Shown here: in pieces, positions 46,520 to 55,748 of the stretch
Numbering within the stretch: the stretch's first letter is position 1
Layout: each line of letters begins with the position of its first letter
NCBI GenBank assembly: GCA_029867005.1
Contig: CP123443.1
Coordinates: forward strand, 3,162,001 to 3,226,000
Length of the DNA stretch: 64,000 nt
Direction of reading: 5' to 3'
Source of the DNA: Candidatus Haliotispira prima
GTDB taxonomy: Bacteria > Spirochaetota > Spirochaetia > SP-2023
The notes under the pieces: model-generated
Told to the model about the DNA's origin: nothing
The model's input: only the letters and a program-made list of their open reading frames with translations
Databases searched by the model: none
Translations under genes and position numbers: made by a program

Positions 46520-47251
46520 ATGGCCCAGCAGGTGGGTGTTTTTAGTAAGGTTGTACAGGAAGGCTCTTTGAGACTAAAGGAGTACAGCCAAGGGCTCCAT
46601 AATTTTCTGGACGTAAATGGCCACAAAGCCGGTCAGGATACCCGGGCAAAGATTTTGCGAAGTTCACTGATATTAATTGCCCAAAAACATACCACGAATA
46701 TTTCTGTGCGGGAAATTGCCCAACACGCCGGGGTAAATATCGCTTCCGTCAACTATCACTTTCGCAGCAAGGACTTGATGCTGGAAGACCTGTTCAGCCA
46801 AGTAATCAAGGGCTTCGACCGCTTGTTCTTTCTGCTGGAGTCCCAGTATCTGAGTGCGGAAAATTGCTTGATTCGCTGGGCTGACCGCTTTATGCGTTAT
46901 CTCCTTCTGTATCCCGGTGCTCTGATTATTGTGCGCGACAGCCCCAAATGGAAGAAAATTACCGAAGAGGTGGAAGCCGCTCTGGAGCGTTTGCAGAAAC
47001 GTTTGGATCCGCTGCTGATCCAGCTCTGTGAAGAAAATGGCATAGTGCAGAAAATAAGTGAAGAGGAGCTGGGCTTGAGGCGTTCGATCTTGCTGGGTAG
47101 CCTGTTGCAACCGATGTATCCGTTGACACCGGCGTTTGATCTCCGATCCCGCCTAAGGGTCGAACAATTTCGCAGAACCTATATTATACAGGTTGTTCGC
47201 CAGCAAAAAGCCCGGCTGGCTGATGTACAGGCAAAAGATTCGCCATTCTAG
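46520..47251 (+). CDS. TetR-family transcriptional regulator
   Basis: 243 residues. The helix-turn-helix VREIAQHAGVNIASVNYHF (about 61-80) is preceded by TRAKILRSSLILIAQKHTTN, typical of the TetR N-terminal domain; the C-terminal part is helical and should bind a ligand not inferable from sequence. AAGGAG precedes ATG 46520 by 5 bases and ATG 46517 by only 2, so 46520 is preferred. It is flanked by rny and the HEAT-repeat protein gene, whose start is 53 bases after its stop, so that gene may be its target. Confidence 0.85.
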   Translation: MAQQVGVFSKVVQEGSLRLKEYSQGLHNFLDVNGHKAGQDTRAKILRSSLILIAQKHTTNISVREIAQHAGVNIASVNYHFRSKDLMLEDLFSQVIKGFDRLFFLLESQYLSAENCLIRWADRFMRYLLLYPGALIIVRDSPKWKKITEEVEAALERLQKRLDPLLIQLCEENGIVQKISEEELGLRRSILLGSLLQPMYPLTPAFDLRSRLRVEQFRRTYIIQVVRQQKARLADVQAKDSPF

Positions 47252-47304
47252 TGCAGCTTGTACGGCTTGTACAAATGTATACCGGATGTGAAGGTGGAAG
47301 AGGG

Positions 47305-48912
47305 ATGCCGGCAAATACCGAAATCGCAAAATTAAGGCTTGCAAAATCCAGACTCGGAAAATTAGAAATCATCGGGCATTGGATTCGGCAGCTTCGTGTT
47401 TACGTTGCTTTCCCGGTTTTTCTCACTGTGGTGCAACTGTCTCCGGTTCGGGCCCAGGATAGTGCCGAGCCGCCAAGTTTGAAAAACGGGGGAGAGCTTG
47501 GAGGAACAGAGACGAAGGCCGATGCCGGGGAAGAGGCGCGGAAAGAGGCGGAGCGTCAGGATAAGCAGATCAGGCAGACGATTAGTTATGGCATTGACTC
47601 GGATCTGGTGACCGTGATCCAAACGCTGCTGCGGGAAGCACCGCGTATGGCTTCGGACGATGATGACATTTTATGGATTGAAAAGACGCCCTACAATGAC
47701 GATATCTACCGGCGGATAAAGAAAGGCTATAGCAGCAGTGACCTGCAAACTAAGGCGATCCATTTCTTTATGCAGCAGAAGTGGCTCGGAGCGGAGCCGT
47801 ACGTTATTGAAATTGTAGACCGCAGTTTTGGGAAGGACAATGTAGATGACAATTTAGTGTTGGCCGCTCTGGCCTACCTACAGCGTCTGGAGGTAAAGGG
47901 CAGCGAAAAAGAGGTCATGAGTCTGTTGAGTGACGAAAATCCGCAGGTGGTCGAGAGAAGCCTGACTGCTTTGGGGAAAATAGGCAGCGGGGCCGCCGCC
48001 GCCAAAATTCTGGAGATGCTCAAAGACGAAGACAACAGCTTTCTGGAATTTACGGACCGCGAGCGGGAAGTACTTCGGGTGGCCGGGATTGCAGCCATGG
48101 GTAGTTTGGTCTATGAAGCAGCGGCCGAATATCTTTTGGCTATCCTTGAAGATGCGAAGAACGAGGAACCGGAATACAGCAATGCCGAGTGGGGTGCCTC
48201 AGCCAAGGCCCTGGGCCGGATGGCCCGGGTGGAAGCCGTAGGTCTGGTTTTGGAGCAGTTTCAAAACGGTGGTACACAGGAACGTTATCAGGCCGTTATC
48301 GCCCTGAGTTCATTTCCGCCGCAGGCAGAGTTTGAAGATATTATTTTACAGGGCTTGCAAGAGGCGTACTGGAAGACGCGCGAAGAGGCGGCAAAGACCG
48401 CCGGCGAACTGACGCTCCGGTCGGCGATTCCCGGCTTGGTCTACAAAGTGTCAAAAGACAGCGTTGTGGGCGTGCGGCGTGCGGCGATCAAGGCCCTTCG
48501 GCAAATGGGAGATTCCGGTAACAGTGCCCTGCGCGGGTTGATGGAGGACCCGGATGCCAGAGAAACTCCGCGTCTGGATGTGCTGCGGATTTTAATCAAA
48601 GCCCGGGATGAAAATGCGATAGGGATCCTGCACCAACTGCTGAGTGATTCGGACAATCAGTTCAAATTGTCGCGCACCGGCATCTTTCGGGTGGCCGGCA
48701 ATGATCCGTGGTCCATGCTCGATTTTGTCTACAGGGAAATGCTCTCCGGCGGCGACCAAAGAACGAGGAGAGATGCCTTGCGTGCCATTGGCAGAGCGCG
48801 AATGAAGAGTTTGCAGGATATAGTGGAAGAACTGGCCGAGAATGGGGAAGATTCGGTGATTCGCCGGGCAGCCAAGGCCACCCTGACGGCTTTGAGTTCC
48901 AAGGATTCCTAA
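47305..48912 (+). CDS. Exported HEAT-repeat protein
   Basis: 535 residues from ATG 47305, preceded by GGAAGAGGG. The open frame begins at 47251 (GTG), but 47305 is closer to a ribosome binding site. A signal peptide (hydrophobic stretch VAFPVFLTVVQLSPVRA at about 33-50) is followed by an acidic and low-complexity linker, then HEAT repeats from about 160 on, e.g. VVERSLTALGKIGSGAAAAK and VGVRRAAIKALRQMGDSGNS. HEAT arrays bind proteins; the partner and function are unknown. It may be regulated by the TetR-type protein encoded just upstream. Confidence 0.8.
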   Translation: MPANTEIAKLRLAKSRLGKLEIIGHWIRQLRVYVAFPVFLTVVQLSPVRAQDSAEPPSLKNGGELGGTETKADAGEEARKEAERQDKQIRQTISYGIDSDLVTVIQTLLREAPRMASDDDDILWIEKTPYNDDIYRRIKKGYSSSDLQTKAIHFFMQQKWLGAEPYVIEIVDRSFGKDNVDDNLVLAALAYLQRLEVKGSEKEVMSLLSDENPQVVERSLTALGKIGSGAAAAKILEMLKDEDNSFLEFTDREREVLRVAGIAAMGSLVYEAAAEYLLAILEDAKNEEPEYSNAEWGASAKALGRMARVEAVGLVLEQFQNGGTQERYQAVIALSSFPPQAEFEDIILQGLQEAYWKTREEAAKTAGELTLRSAIPGLVYKVSKDSVVGVRRAAIKALRQMGDSGNSALRGLMEDPDARETPRLDVLRILIKARDENAIGILHQLLSDSDNQFKLSRTGIFRVAGNDPWSMLDFVYREMLSGGDQRTRRDALRAIGRARMKSLQDIVEELAENGEDSVIRRAAKATLTALSSKDS

Positions 48913-48994
48913 GCACTACTTTTCACTTTTAGCTATCGAAATACAGTGGGCTGCTCCGACCCTCAAGCATTGATACAAAGGAGCCTTTCAAGTT

Positions 48995-50053
48995 ATGGCA
49001 AAGATCAATTGGTTCCCCGGGCATATGAACAAGGCCGCCGGCCAGATCAAATCGGCTTTGAATCAGGCCGATTTTGTGGTGGAGTTGCGTGATGCGCGTG
49101 CTCCACAGGCTTCTGCGAACCCTCTGCTGGATGAGCTGATTGCGGAAAAACCCCGCCTGATTGTATTGAACAAGGCCGACTTGGCTGATCCGGAGCAAAA
49201 TCAGGCTTGGCAGCGATATTTCACCGGAAACGGCAGTAAAGTAATCTGTCTCTCCTTTGCCCGGAAGCAACAGCAGAACAAACAGAAACTCTTAGAGGCC
49301 TTGCAAAAAAATTTCGGTGGTCAGAAAAAAAAAGGCCCCAAAGGTGCCGAGTGGTGTCGTGCCTCACGTGGGTTGGTGATCGGTATCCCAAACGTGGGGA
49401 AATCTACCCTGATCAACTCGTTGTTGGGCAGGCAAAAATTGCAGACCGAGGACCGTGCCGGGGTGACAAGGCAAGTCAGCCTGATTCGGTTGAACGAAGG
49501 TTACAGCCTGTTTGACAGCCCCGGTATGCTCTGGCCCAATCTGGAAGACCAAGATTCAGCCGCACGCCTGACATTGATGGGCTCACTGAAAGACCAGGTG
49601 GTGGAAGAGGAACAATTGCTTTGTTACCTCGTGCGGGAACTGGAACTGTTGTACCCCAAATTGATTGAGAGCCATTACGCCCTGCCCCAACCGGGTTGTA
49701 CGGAACTGCGCCGCTTGCTTGAAACCATAGCATCCGAGGTATGCGGGGAATATCCGGTGGGGGAGGGGTACTCTTTACAGGGCGAGGAGAGAGACGTTGT
49801 TGCATTGGATGCGCTATCTTCTATGCCATACCATGTGGAGCTATGCAATGCGGAGCCAGCGGAGCCATATAATGTGGAATTGTACAGAGTAATAGACAGC
49901 TTGGGGCACCGTCTCCAATGCTTGGCAAAGGGCGGAAAGGTTGACTATCGCCGCCTGCTGAGCAGGCTGTTGCGGGATTTTCAGCAAGGCCGTCTGGGCC
50001 GCCTAAGTTTGGAACATCCATTGGGACAACCACACAACCACAGCCAAAAATAA
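48995..50053 (+). CDS. rbgA: RbgA (YlqF), ribosome biogenesis GTPase
   Basis: 352 residues. The start MAKINWFPGHMNKAAGQIK is the family hallmark. The G motifs are circularly permuted: NKAD (G4, about 58-61), then GIPNVGKSTLINSLLG (G1, about 129), then SPGMLWP (G3), as in YlqF. It acts in late assembly of the 50S subunit in Gram-positive relatives. The C-terminal part after about 270 (low-complexity, containing YNVELYRVIDS) differs from B. subtilis RbgA (282 residues), so it is longer. Confidence 0.94.
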   Translation: MAKINWFPGHMNKAAGQIKSALNQADFVVELRDARAPQASANPLLDELIAEKPRLIVLNKADLADPEQNQAWQRYFTGNGSKVICLSFARKQQQNKQKLLEALQKNFGGQKKKGPKGAEWCRASRGLVIGIPNVGKSTLINSLLGRQKLQTEDRAGVTRQVSLIRLNEGYSLFDSPGMLWPNLEDQDSAARLTLMGSLKDQVVEEEQLLCYLVRELELLYPKLIESHYALPQPGCTELRRLLETIASEVCGEYPVGEGYSLQGEERDVVALDALSSMPYHVELCNAEPAEPYNVELYRVIDSLGHRLQCLAKGGKVDYRRLLSRLLRDFQQGRLGRLSLEHPLGQPHNHSQK

Positions 50054-50113
50054 AGGCAAACGGCACAGTCCAAGACAAAATAAGCAAAATACAATTAAGA
50101 CATAGACGAGCAT

Positions 50114-50160
50114 AAAAAAAGCCCGCCCAATACTTGCAAAACAAGGATTTGAGCGGGCTT
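50114..50160 (-). terminator. Terminator of the porin-like gene
   Basis: Minus strand AAGCCCGC (50160-50153) pairs with GCGGGCTT (50126-50119), then a run of seven or so T. The rbgA gene converges on it, so it may serve both directions. Confidence 0.85.
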
Positions 50161-50204
50161 CAGCCTTTTCAGGCGAATTAGTTCACAGACAAAATTACCA
50201 AGAA

Positions 50205-51680
50205 TTACTTGGTGTATTTAGCCGTGAAAGAAGCGTCAAGACCAAGATCGAAATAGGTCTTAAACGGAGCGTGCTGGCGAGTACCGCTGGCATTGTAAAA
50301 TCCGGACAAGCCATCTCTGGTAAACGGAGCCAAATTCTCCATACCAATTTCGGCCTTCAGTTTTACCGAAGCATCACTGACGTTAACCAAGTACTGCTCT
50401 AAACCGATAGACCAAGCACCGAGAAAGCCCTCGCGGACATAATCGGTGGGAGTATAAAGGTCAAAACGGGTCTTGAGGTTGACGCTCAGGTAGTTATCAC
50501 CCATGACAGCTTTCAGACCGTCTGTCCAGATCTTTACACCAAGACCTTTGAAACCGGCATTCTCGGTATATTTTGCCTCTACTGCATCTTTTGCAGCAGT
50601 GGTATAATTGTTGTTCTCACGAACTGAACCACCTAAGTCTACACCCAGACCAAGCAGGTCATAACCGTCTCCGGCATCACGCAGTTGGAATTTCAGACCG
50701 GCACTCCAACCTATGAGAGAGTTGACATAGGACCAGCGAGGCTTGGCAATCAAACCCTTAACGCGGACATTAAAGAAAGGCATCAGCTTAATGGAGCCGA
50801 AACTACCGGTATAAGCCAAGCTAAAGCCAAAATCATCAAAGTCTCCGGGTACCGTTGAAACAGCTTTGGGCGTACCGTCTGCATCATTACCCTGATTGTT
50901 CGTCAGGTTGGCCACATAGCCTACAGAAGCTTCAATCTTGTGGTCACCAAAAGACTTGGCAAACAGAAGTCCAAAACCCAAGTCATAAGCCTGAGAGGCA
51001 GAATCGATGGGAGAGAAGCTGACACCGGTACGGAGAGTCAGCATGTCCATAATCTTCAGATCTAACTGCATGTTGATCTGATTATCACGGCCCAGCGGAT
51101 CTACGTCGGCAAGCCATGTATCGTGACCGGCCTCTTTGGCATTGTCAAAGCCAACTTCAAAGCGACCACTTTGCAAGTAGATGTCGAAAAGGCCCTTGTC
51201 CAGACCAAAGGCTTCCAAAACATGTACATAAGCGTAGGCGTTGTCGCCAAAACCGATATTAGCACTGGCGGACCCTGTGCCCTGAGTACTGTCGTCACCC
51301 TGGCCGGAAGCACTGTTGAGCTCACCTTCCAGTTCGACGTTTACACCGGCAATACCATTGTAATCACCCTCAAACTTGACGCGACCTTCTGCCGTTCCTC
51401 TGGTTATCGGGTTCTGCAATTTACGATCTTCATCGCCGGCAAGATGGATGCGACCTTGTCCAAAAACACTGGGGGTTATCTTCACCGTAATGGTGCCGGG
51501 CTCGCTTTCAGCCTGTGCGGACTCGGCAGCCGGCTCTTCAGCCACCGGCTCTTCTACAGCCGGAACTTCGAGAGCCCCCTCTTCTTCAGCTACCGGCTCT
51601 ACCGGGGCAGCATCTTGGGCAACCAAGCCATGCACACCGGCAAAGAGAAGCAGCAGTAAAGTGATACCTAACTTCTTCAT
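50205..51680 (-). CDS. Porin-like outer-membrane protein
   Basis: 491 residues. A classical signal peptide (ITLLLLLFAGVHGLVAQ) is followed by an E/P/A-rich segment to about residue 57 (VAEEEGALEVPAVEEPVAEE), then a barrel-like body with alternating residues, e.g. IKLMPFFNVRVKGLIAKPRW and KVMDMLTLRTGVSFSP-type strands. It ends FTAKYTK. It sits alone with its own strong-looking promoter and terminator, a pattern seen for major outer-membrane proteins. No specific family is recognised. Confidence 0.7.
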   Translation of the reverse strand: MKKLGITLLLLLFAGVHGLVAQDAAPVEPVAEEEGALEVPAVEEPVAEEPAAESAQAESEPGTITVKITPSVFGQGRIHLAGDEDRKLQNPITRGTAEGRVKFEGDYNGIAGVNVELEGELNSASGQGDDSTQGTGSASANIGFGDNAYAYVHVLEAFGLDKGLFDIYLQSGRFEVGFDNAKEAGHDTWLADVDPLGRDNQINMQLDLKIMDMLTLRTGVSFSPIDSASQAYDLGFGLLFAKSFGDHKIEASVGYVANLTNNQGNDADGTPKAVSTVPGDFDDFGFSLAYTGSFGSIKLMPFFNVRVKGLIAKPRWSYVNSLIGWSAGLKFQLRDAGDGYDLLGLGVDLGGSVRENNNYTTAAKDAVEAKYTENAGFKGLGVKIWTDGLKAVMGDNYLSVNLKTRFDLYTPTDYVREGFLGAWSIGLEQYLVNVSDASVKLKAEIGMENLAPFTRDGLSGFYNASGTRQHAPFKTYFDLGLDASFTAKYTK

Positions 51681-51746
51681 TCTATCCTCCTGTGAGAAGC
51701 ACTAAATATTTAGCCGGCCATAGAAATCCACAGCCAACTAAGTAAC

Positions 51747-51794
51747 GTTGTACTCCTAAAAACTAAAATTGTCAAACCGTCTTTAGTTTGACAA
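51747..51794 (-). promoter_or_regulatory. Promoter of the porin-like gene, with -35 box inside an inverted repeat
   Basis: Minus strand TTGACA (51775-51770), a 17-base spacer and TACAAC (51752-51747). The -35 box lies in one arm of a 9-base inverted repeat TTGTCAAAC (51769-51777) / GTTTGACAA (51786-51794) with an 8-base spacer, so a bound regulator would block or alter RNA polymerase access. The leader is about 58 bases; AGGAGG lies before the ATG. Confidence 0.55.
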
Positions 51795-52148
51795 AATGTG
51801 TGGTTATTCGGTCAAGTCATTGTTTGGAATATATATAGATGAAAAGAGTGTGAATTTTACGCTGTGTTCACAAATTCTGTTAGCTGATTTGCCTCGCAAA
51901 ACATCGATTTAATACTGACTAAACACTCAAATTATAATTTTAGCGTTATACGCTTTGTTTTAAAGGCTTCGAGAAGTTTCCCAAAGTTTTCAAAAGCGAA
52001 AAATCCCGGAATATTTTACGTCTCGGGATATATAAAGGGGGCAATGTCGGTCCCGGATTTTTAAGGATTCCGGAAAATAAAAAAAGACGTTACAAATGTA
52101 ACGCCTTTTTTCATCTTGTGCCATACGAAGTCGGCAGCGGACAGTGTT
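51795..52148. other. Gap between the porin-like gene promoter and tRNA-Ala
   Basis: AT-rich sequence with no gene; it contains the terminator at 52079-52111 and otherwise nothing that I recognise. Confidence 0.5.
52079..52111 (-). terminator. Terminator after tRNA-Ala
   Basis: CGTTACA (52088-52094) and TGTAACG (52097-52103) with A and T runs on both sides; it can act in either direction, but only tRNA-Ala reads into it. Confidence 0.8.
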
Positions 52149-52221
52149 TGGAGCTGGGGGGAATCGAACCCCCTACCTCTTGAATGCCATTCAAGCGCTC
52201 TGCCAAGTGAGCTACAGCCCC
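52149..52221 (-). tRNA. tRNA-Ala (anticodon GGC)
   Basis: A 73-base cloverleaf on the minus strand: acceptor GGGGCTG with CAGCTCC (one G-U) and discriminator A; anticodon loop ATGGCAT (GGC, reading GCC/GCU); T loop GTTCGATTC. CCA is not encoded. Confidence 0.97.
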
Positions 52222-52236
52222 ATAAATTCGGCACGA

Positions 52237-52264
52237 ATCATAACAGAAAACTGTTTCCGGTCAA
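52237..52264 (-). promoter_or_regulatory. Promoter of tRNA-Ala
   Basis: Minus strand TTGACC (52264-52259), a 16-base spacer and TATGAT (52242-52237); transcription would start about 8 bases before the tRNA. The region 52265-52527 upstream holds no visible gene. Confidence 0.7.
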
Positions 52265-52527
52265 TATCCGTTTGCGGAAAATCACAGGAATTTGACAGTC
52301 CGTCTGTTTTGCCATTTATTATCCCTTCGTCTTATATGGCTGTAGTACCTGTCTGAGACTGTATCCTCTTTTTTGTTTTTCGTGCTTGTCCCGGTCTCTT
52401 AAAAAGAATTTCCATTATTTTTCGGCTCAATTTTTTGGCTTAGCCTGGGGCAGAATCCCGGCCGGCTGGCCGGCAGATGTCCATATTGGATGTAGTCTGT
52501 TTTTCGGGTTGACGAAAACCGATGAGA

Positions 52528-53520
52528 CTACGAGTCAATGGGGCGCAGGGAACCGCGCAGTTTGTGTTGAAAACCGGTGGGTGTTTCCAAAATTAGTTCG
52601 CCGTGGGCACCCAAGCCGTGTAAACAACCATGAGTGCAGCGTACACGAGGAGTTTGATTGGAATCGGCTTCGCTAAAAGTTTCAAATTCAAAAAATTGGA
52701 CCATTTCTCCGCGAAAAGCCAGAATGTTTTCGACTTGGCGGTGTAGGGACGGCCCGTCCAGTTGGAGCCATCTCTGCCAGGCGCGGCGCAGTTCGTCACT
52801 ACATAGTTGCCACAGATCCGGCAGGGAAAATTGGCTGTCCTGATTGTCGGGTGGCCAAGGCAGGGAGACGATTGGGAGTACAGGCAAATCAGCGTTTGCT
52901 TGCCCGGGCCCGTTTAAATTCGTCTCTTGTAAATTCGCCTTCTGCAAATGCGAAAATTCCTGCACAGGTGCGAAGTTGAGGCCCAAGCCCAAGGCCAGAG
53001 AACCATTTCTGTGCTCTAACAGCAGACCTCCGGCTTTGCCGGGTATCCGGCCCGCAAGGACAATATCGTTGGGCCATTTTAAGAGTACAGGATAGCCACA
53101 GTCTTGCAGTACTCCTACGATTACCCCCACAACCAGCATGGGTAACAAATTACGGTATTCAGAAAGGCTCTGACGGGCTAAGCCCTCGCCGCTGCCCGGG
53201 AAGTCGGGAAGCAGTTGGCTGACACACAAGTTGCCCAACGGACTCTGCCATTGGCGGCCATATTGGCCCCGGCCCTGCTCTTGATAACAGGCCATGACCC
53301 AGTCCCAGCAGGAAAAACCCTGTTGTTCTTCCAATTCTCTCAGTACGTCAAAAGTGGAATTGCACCGGGCGAAAATGGCCGCTTTCCGGACACCATTGTG
53401 ATGTCGGAATTCTTCGGAGGCAGCGGCTCGTCTGTCTTCCGAAATGGACCTCCACGCGGGGCTTCGCGCGGCGACTTCCCGAAATTCCTGTGTCGTTCCA
53501 AAGAATTGTATGTCGGTCAC
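52528..53520 (-). CDS. birA: Biotin-[acetyl-CoA-carboxylase] ligase
   Basis: 330 residues. The catalytic region has GRGQYGR at 83-89, matching the biotin-binding GRGRxxR motif with Q in one position, then KWPND at 148-152 and the catalytic lysine region GKAGG (K162). It transfers biotin to the carboxyl carrier protein of acetyl-CoA carboxylase. No N-terminal helix-turn-helix is evident, so it is unlikely to repress biotin genes as E. coli BirA does. The GTG start has only a weak ribosome binding site. bioA is 44 kb away, so any coordination is not operonic. Confidence 0.9.
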   Translation of the reverse strand: MTDIQFFGTTQEFREVAARSPAWRSISEDRRAAASEEFRHHNGVRKAAIFARCNSTFDVLRELEEQQGFSCWDWVMACYQEQGRGQYGRQWQSPLGNLCVSQLLPDFPGSGEGLARQSLSEYRNLLPMLVVGVIVGVLQDCGYPVLLKWPNDIVLAGRIPGKAGGLLLEHRNGSLALGLGLNFAPVQEFSHLQKANLQETNLNGPGQANADLPVLPIVSLPWPPDNQDSQFSLPDLWQLCSDELRRAWQRWLQLDGPSLHRQVENILAFRGEMVQFFEFETFSEADSNQTPRVRCTHGCLHGLGAHGELILETPTGFQHKLRGSLRPIDS

Positions 53521-53584
53521 AATAGGTAAGAGTCGGTGTGCAGAAAATTTTTTCGGTGCCAGGCCTGCATACCTAAACAGGAAT

Positions 53585-53612
53585 AAAAAAGGTGGCAGCC
53601 AAGAAAGCCACC
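53585..53612 (-). terminator. Terminator of the TPR protein gene
   Basis: Minus strand GGTGGC (53612-53607) pairs with GCCACC (53596-53591), then TTTTTT (53590-53585). Confidence 0.85.
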
Positions 53613-53669
53613 ACCTTTTTTCCGAAAGATTTACAGCAGAAGATTTACAGCAGAAATCTCGGATTTTCC

Positions 53670-54680
53670 TTAGAACGGACTGTCGCCACCACCGCCGAAG
53701 GGGTTGCCACCGCCGCCGCCGAAGGGGTCGCTACTGCCACTGCTCGAAGAGCCGGAATCCAAACCGGGAGCCCCGGAACTTGGCGACGAACTGATTCCGC
53801 TCGGAGACGGGCCGCCGCCGGTAGAATAACGACTACCCGCATCTTTCTTGCGTTTCATCTCTTTCAGGGCGATCTCGCACTTGTTCAACAGATCGAGATT
53901 GGAACCGGCCAGCAATTCCGGCCTGCGCTTTAGGATGTCAACCGTGCGATTCAAGTCTGCAATGCCCGCATCGAGTTCACCGATATCACGGTGGAGCAGG
54001 GCACGGTTAAACAGGGTAACCACATCTTCCGCATCGAATTCCAAGGCCTTCTCGTAATCGGCCAGAGCCGCCTGATGGTTGCCCGTATGGTAGTAAACGA
54101 TGCCTCGACCACTGTAAGCACTACTGTAACGCGGATCCAAGACCAAGGCTGTAGAGAAATCAAGCAGCGCGGCCTGAGTATTTCCCTTAGCGTAGTAAGA
54201 CAAACCCCGATTGGAGTAGATCACCGCGTTTTCCGGATCCAAGTTCAAAGCCCGATTATAGTCAGCGATGGCCTTATCGTATTCTTGGTTGGCAGCAAAA
54301 GCGGTACCGCGGGACGAAAAGACCAAGGCTTGGGCCCGGCCGGAAGAAAGTTCCAGCGCGTACGAATAATTGCGAATCGCCTGATCAAAATTGCCACTGT
54401 TTTGCTGAGCCACGCCTAGATTGTAATAGGCTTGGTCATTGCGATTATCAAACTTCAAAGAAAGATTGAATAATGCAATGGCATTCGTATATCGGCCCTT
54501 ATTGATGGCCTCAATACCCTTCTCAAAATATTCCTGGCCCTTGCGCTGGCCTTCCGAATTCGTGCCCGTGTTTTGGGCCCGGATACTCGTACCGAATGAG
54601 CCGAGCAACACAATCAATATGGTGCCCACTATCAAAGATAGTACATTCTTTTTATGGAACTTGATTTCTGTCTGCTTCAT
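53670..54680 (-). CDS. Exported TPR protein with glycine-rich tail
   Basis: 336 residues from ATG 54680, supported by GAGGGGAAC upstream; the open frame begins at 54731 but that start has no such site. A signal peptide (LSLIVGTILIVLLGSFGTSI) ends near RAQ at about 36. Six or so TPR units follow, with canonical stretches such as AYYNLGVAQQNSGNFDQAIR and AIADYNRALNLDPENAVIYS. The last 50 residues are Ser/Gly/Pro-rich and end PFGGGGGNPFGGGGDSPF. TPR arrays act in protein binding, here outside the cytoplasm. It has its own terminator at 53585. Confidence 0.85.
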   Translation of the reverse strand: MKQTEIKFHKKNVLSLIVGTILIVLLGSFGTSIRAQNTGTNSEGQRKGQEYFEKGIEAINKGRYTNAIALFNLSLKFDNRNDQAYYNLGVAQQNSGNFDQAIRNYSYALELSSGRAQALVFSSRGTAFAANQEYDKAIADYNRALNLDPENAVIYSNRGLSYYAKGNTQAALLDFSTALVLDPRYSSAYSGRGIVYYHTGNHQAALADYEKALEFDAEDVVTLFNRALLHRDIGELDAGIADLNRTVDILKRRPELLAGSNLDLLNKCEIALKEMKRKKDAGSRYSTGGGPSPSGISSSPSSGAPGLDSGSSSSGSSDPFGGGGGNPFGGGGDSPF

Positions 54681-54951
54681 ATTTGTTCCCCTCAAACATA
54701 TTCCCTCCACCTCAGCGAGGTTAGGGAGCATCTTAGCTTAACACGGTATCACATGCAAGTTGTTTTATTTTTTTTTCTCGAGTTCGCAAAAAATTGTACC
54801 CTTTTTTTGCAGATTCAATTTCACCTGCATTCTGTAGAAAATAAAAATCTTTATAAAGACTATATATCAGCAAAAACACTTTGATAAAACAGGAATTTAG
54901 GAAAGAAGATTTCCGCGCCCGTCCGGTGGGTCCGTCTTAAAAAATTTCTTT

Positions 54952-55731
54952 TTAGGCATAGCCGAAGACAATTCGAAAATGTCGGCAGAGTTGGTCTGCG
55001 ACCGTGGCCAGGTCCGGCAACACTCCGACGTTATTGGTCTGAGCTGCTTTTTGCGGGCATGCACCGCGTTTCAATTCCTGTTTCAGGCTGGTCACGCCCC
55101 GCCCGGCTATGCCGCAGGGCACAATTTGTTGGAAGAAACTCAAGTCGGTGATGATATTCAGGGCAAAGCCATGCATGGAAACTCCCTGCCTGACGGAAAT
55201 GCCTAAGGCCGCAATTTTGGCAGCGGCAGGGGCCCCGTGGTTGTGGCTGTGTCCTTCCCGGCTTTCGAGCCAGACACCTCTGTGTTCCGGGTCGCGCCGG
55301 GGATTGAGGCCGTAATCCAGACGAAGTAAAAGAATAATAGTCTCTTCAAGACGGAAGATCAGCTCTTTGATTCCAATTCCCCGGCCGTTGTCCAGTTGAC
55401 TGAGTTTGGCGTGGAAATAGCCGACCAGTTGGCCCGGACCGTGGTAGGTCATTTCGCCGCCCCGGTCGCAACGAACCACCGGGGCGGAAAGCTGCCTTTC
55501 CGGCAGGCGCATGTTGTGCCGGCTGTCGCGGCGGCCCATGGTGAATACAGGGTCGTGTTCAAGTAGCAGGAGGGTGTCACAGATGTCTCCGGCCACGCGC
55601 TGTTGCCAGATTTCCTGCTGGAGGCGCAGACCTTCTTCGTAGGAAACCCTGCCCGGATATTTGACAGCCAAACGATTCCGGCCGGTTTCCCGGCCGTCTT
55701 TTGCTTGCACGGCCTGAATTTCAGTGTCCAT
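54952..55731 (-). CDS. lipB: LipB, octanoyl-[ACP]:protein octanoyltransferase
   Basis: 259 residues, normally about 215-230. The signature RCDRGGEMTYHGPGQLVGYF is followed by the catalytic lysine in AAKIAALGIS (about 171) and the catalytic cysteine in IVPCGIAGRG (about 205). LipB transfers octanoate from acyl carrier protein to apo-proteins such as the pyruvate dehydrogenase E2 subunit; LipA then inserts sulfur, but no lipA is seen in the window. It starts 17 bases after the asnB stop, an operon-like spacing with no obvious functional link. Confidence 0.94.
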   Translation of the reverse strand: MDTEIQAVQAKDGRETGRNRLAVKYPGRVSYEEGLRLQQEIWQQRVAGDICDTLLLLEHDPVFTMGRRDSRHNMRLPERQLSAPVVRCDRGGEMTYHGPGQLVGYFHAKLSQLDNGRGIGIKELIFRLEETIILLLRLDYGLNPRRDPEHRGVWLESREGHSHNHGAPAAAKIAALGISVRQGVSMHGFALNIITDLSFFQQIVPCGIAGRGVTSLKQELKRGACPQKAAQTNNVGVLPDLATVADQLCRHFRIVFGYA

Positions 55732-55748
55732 ATTTCAGAACCCGCATC

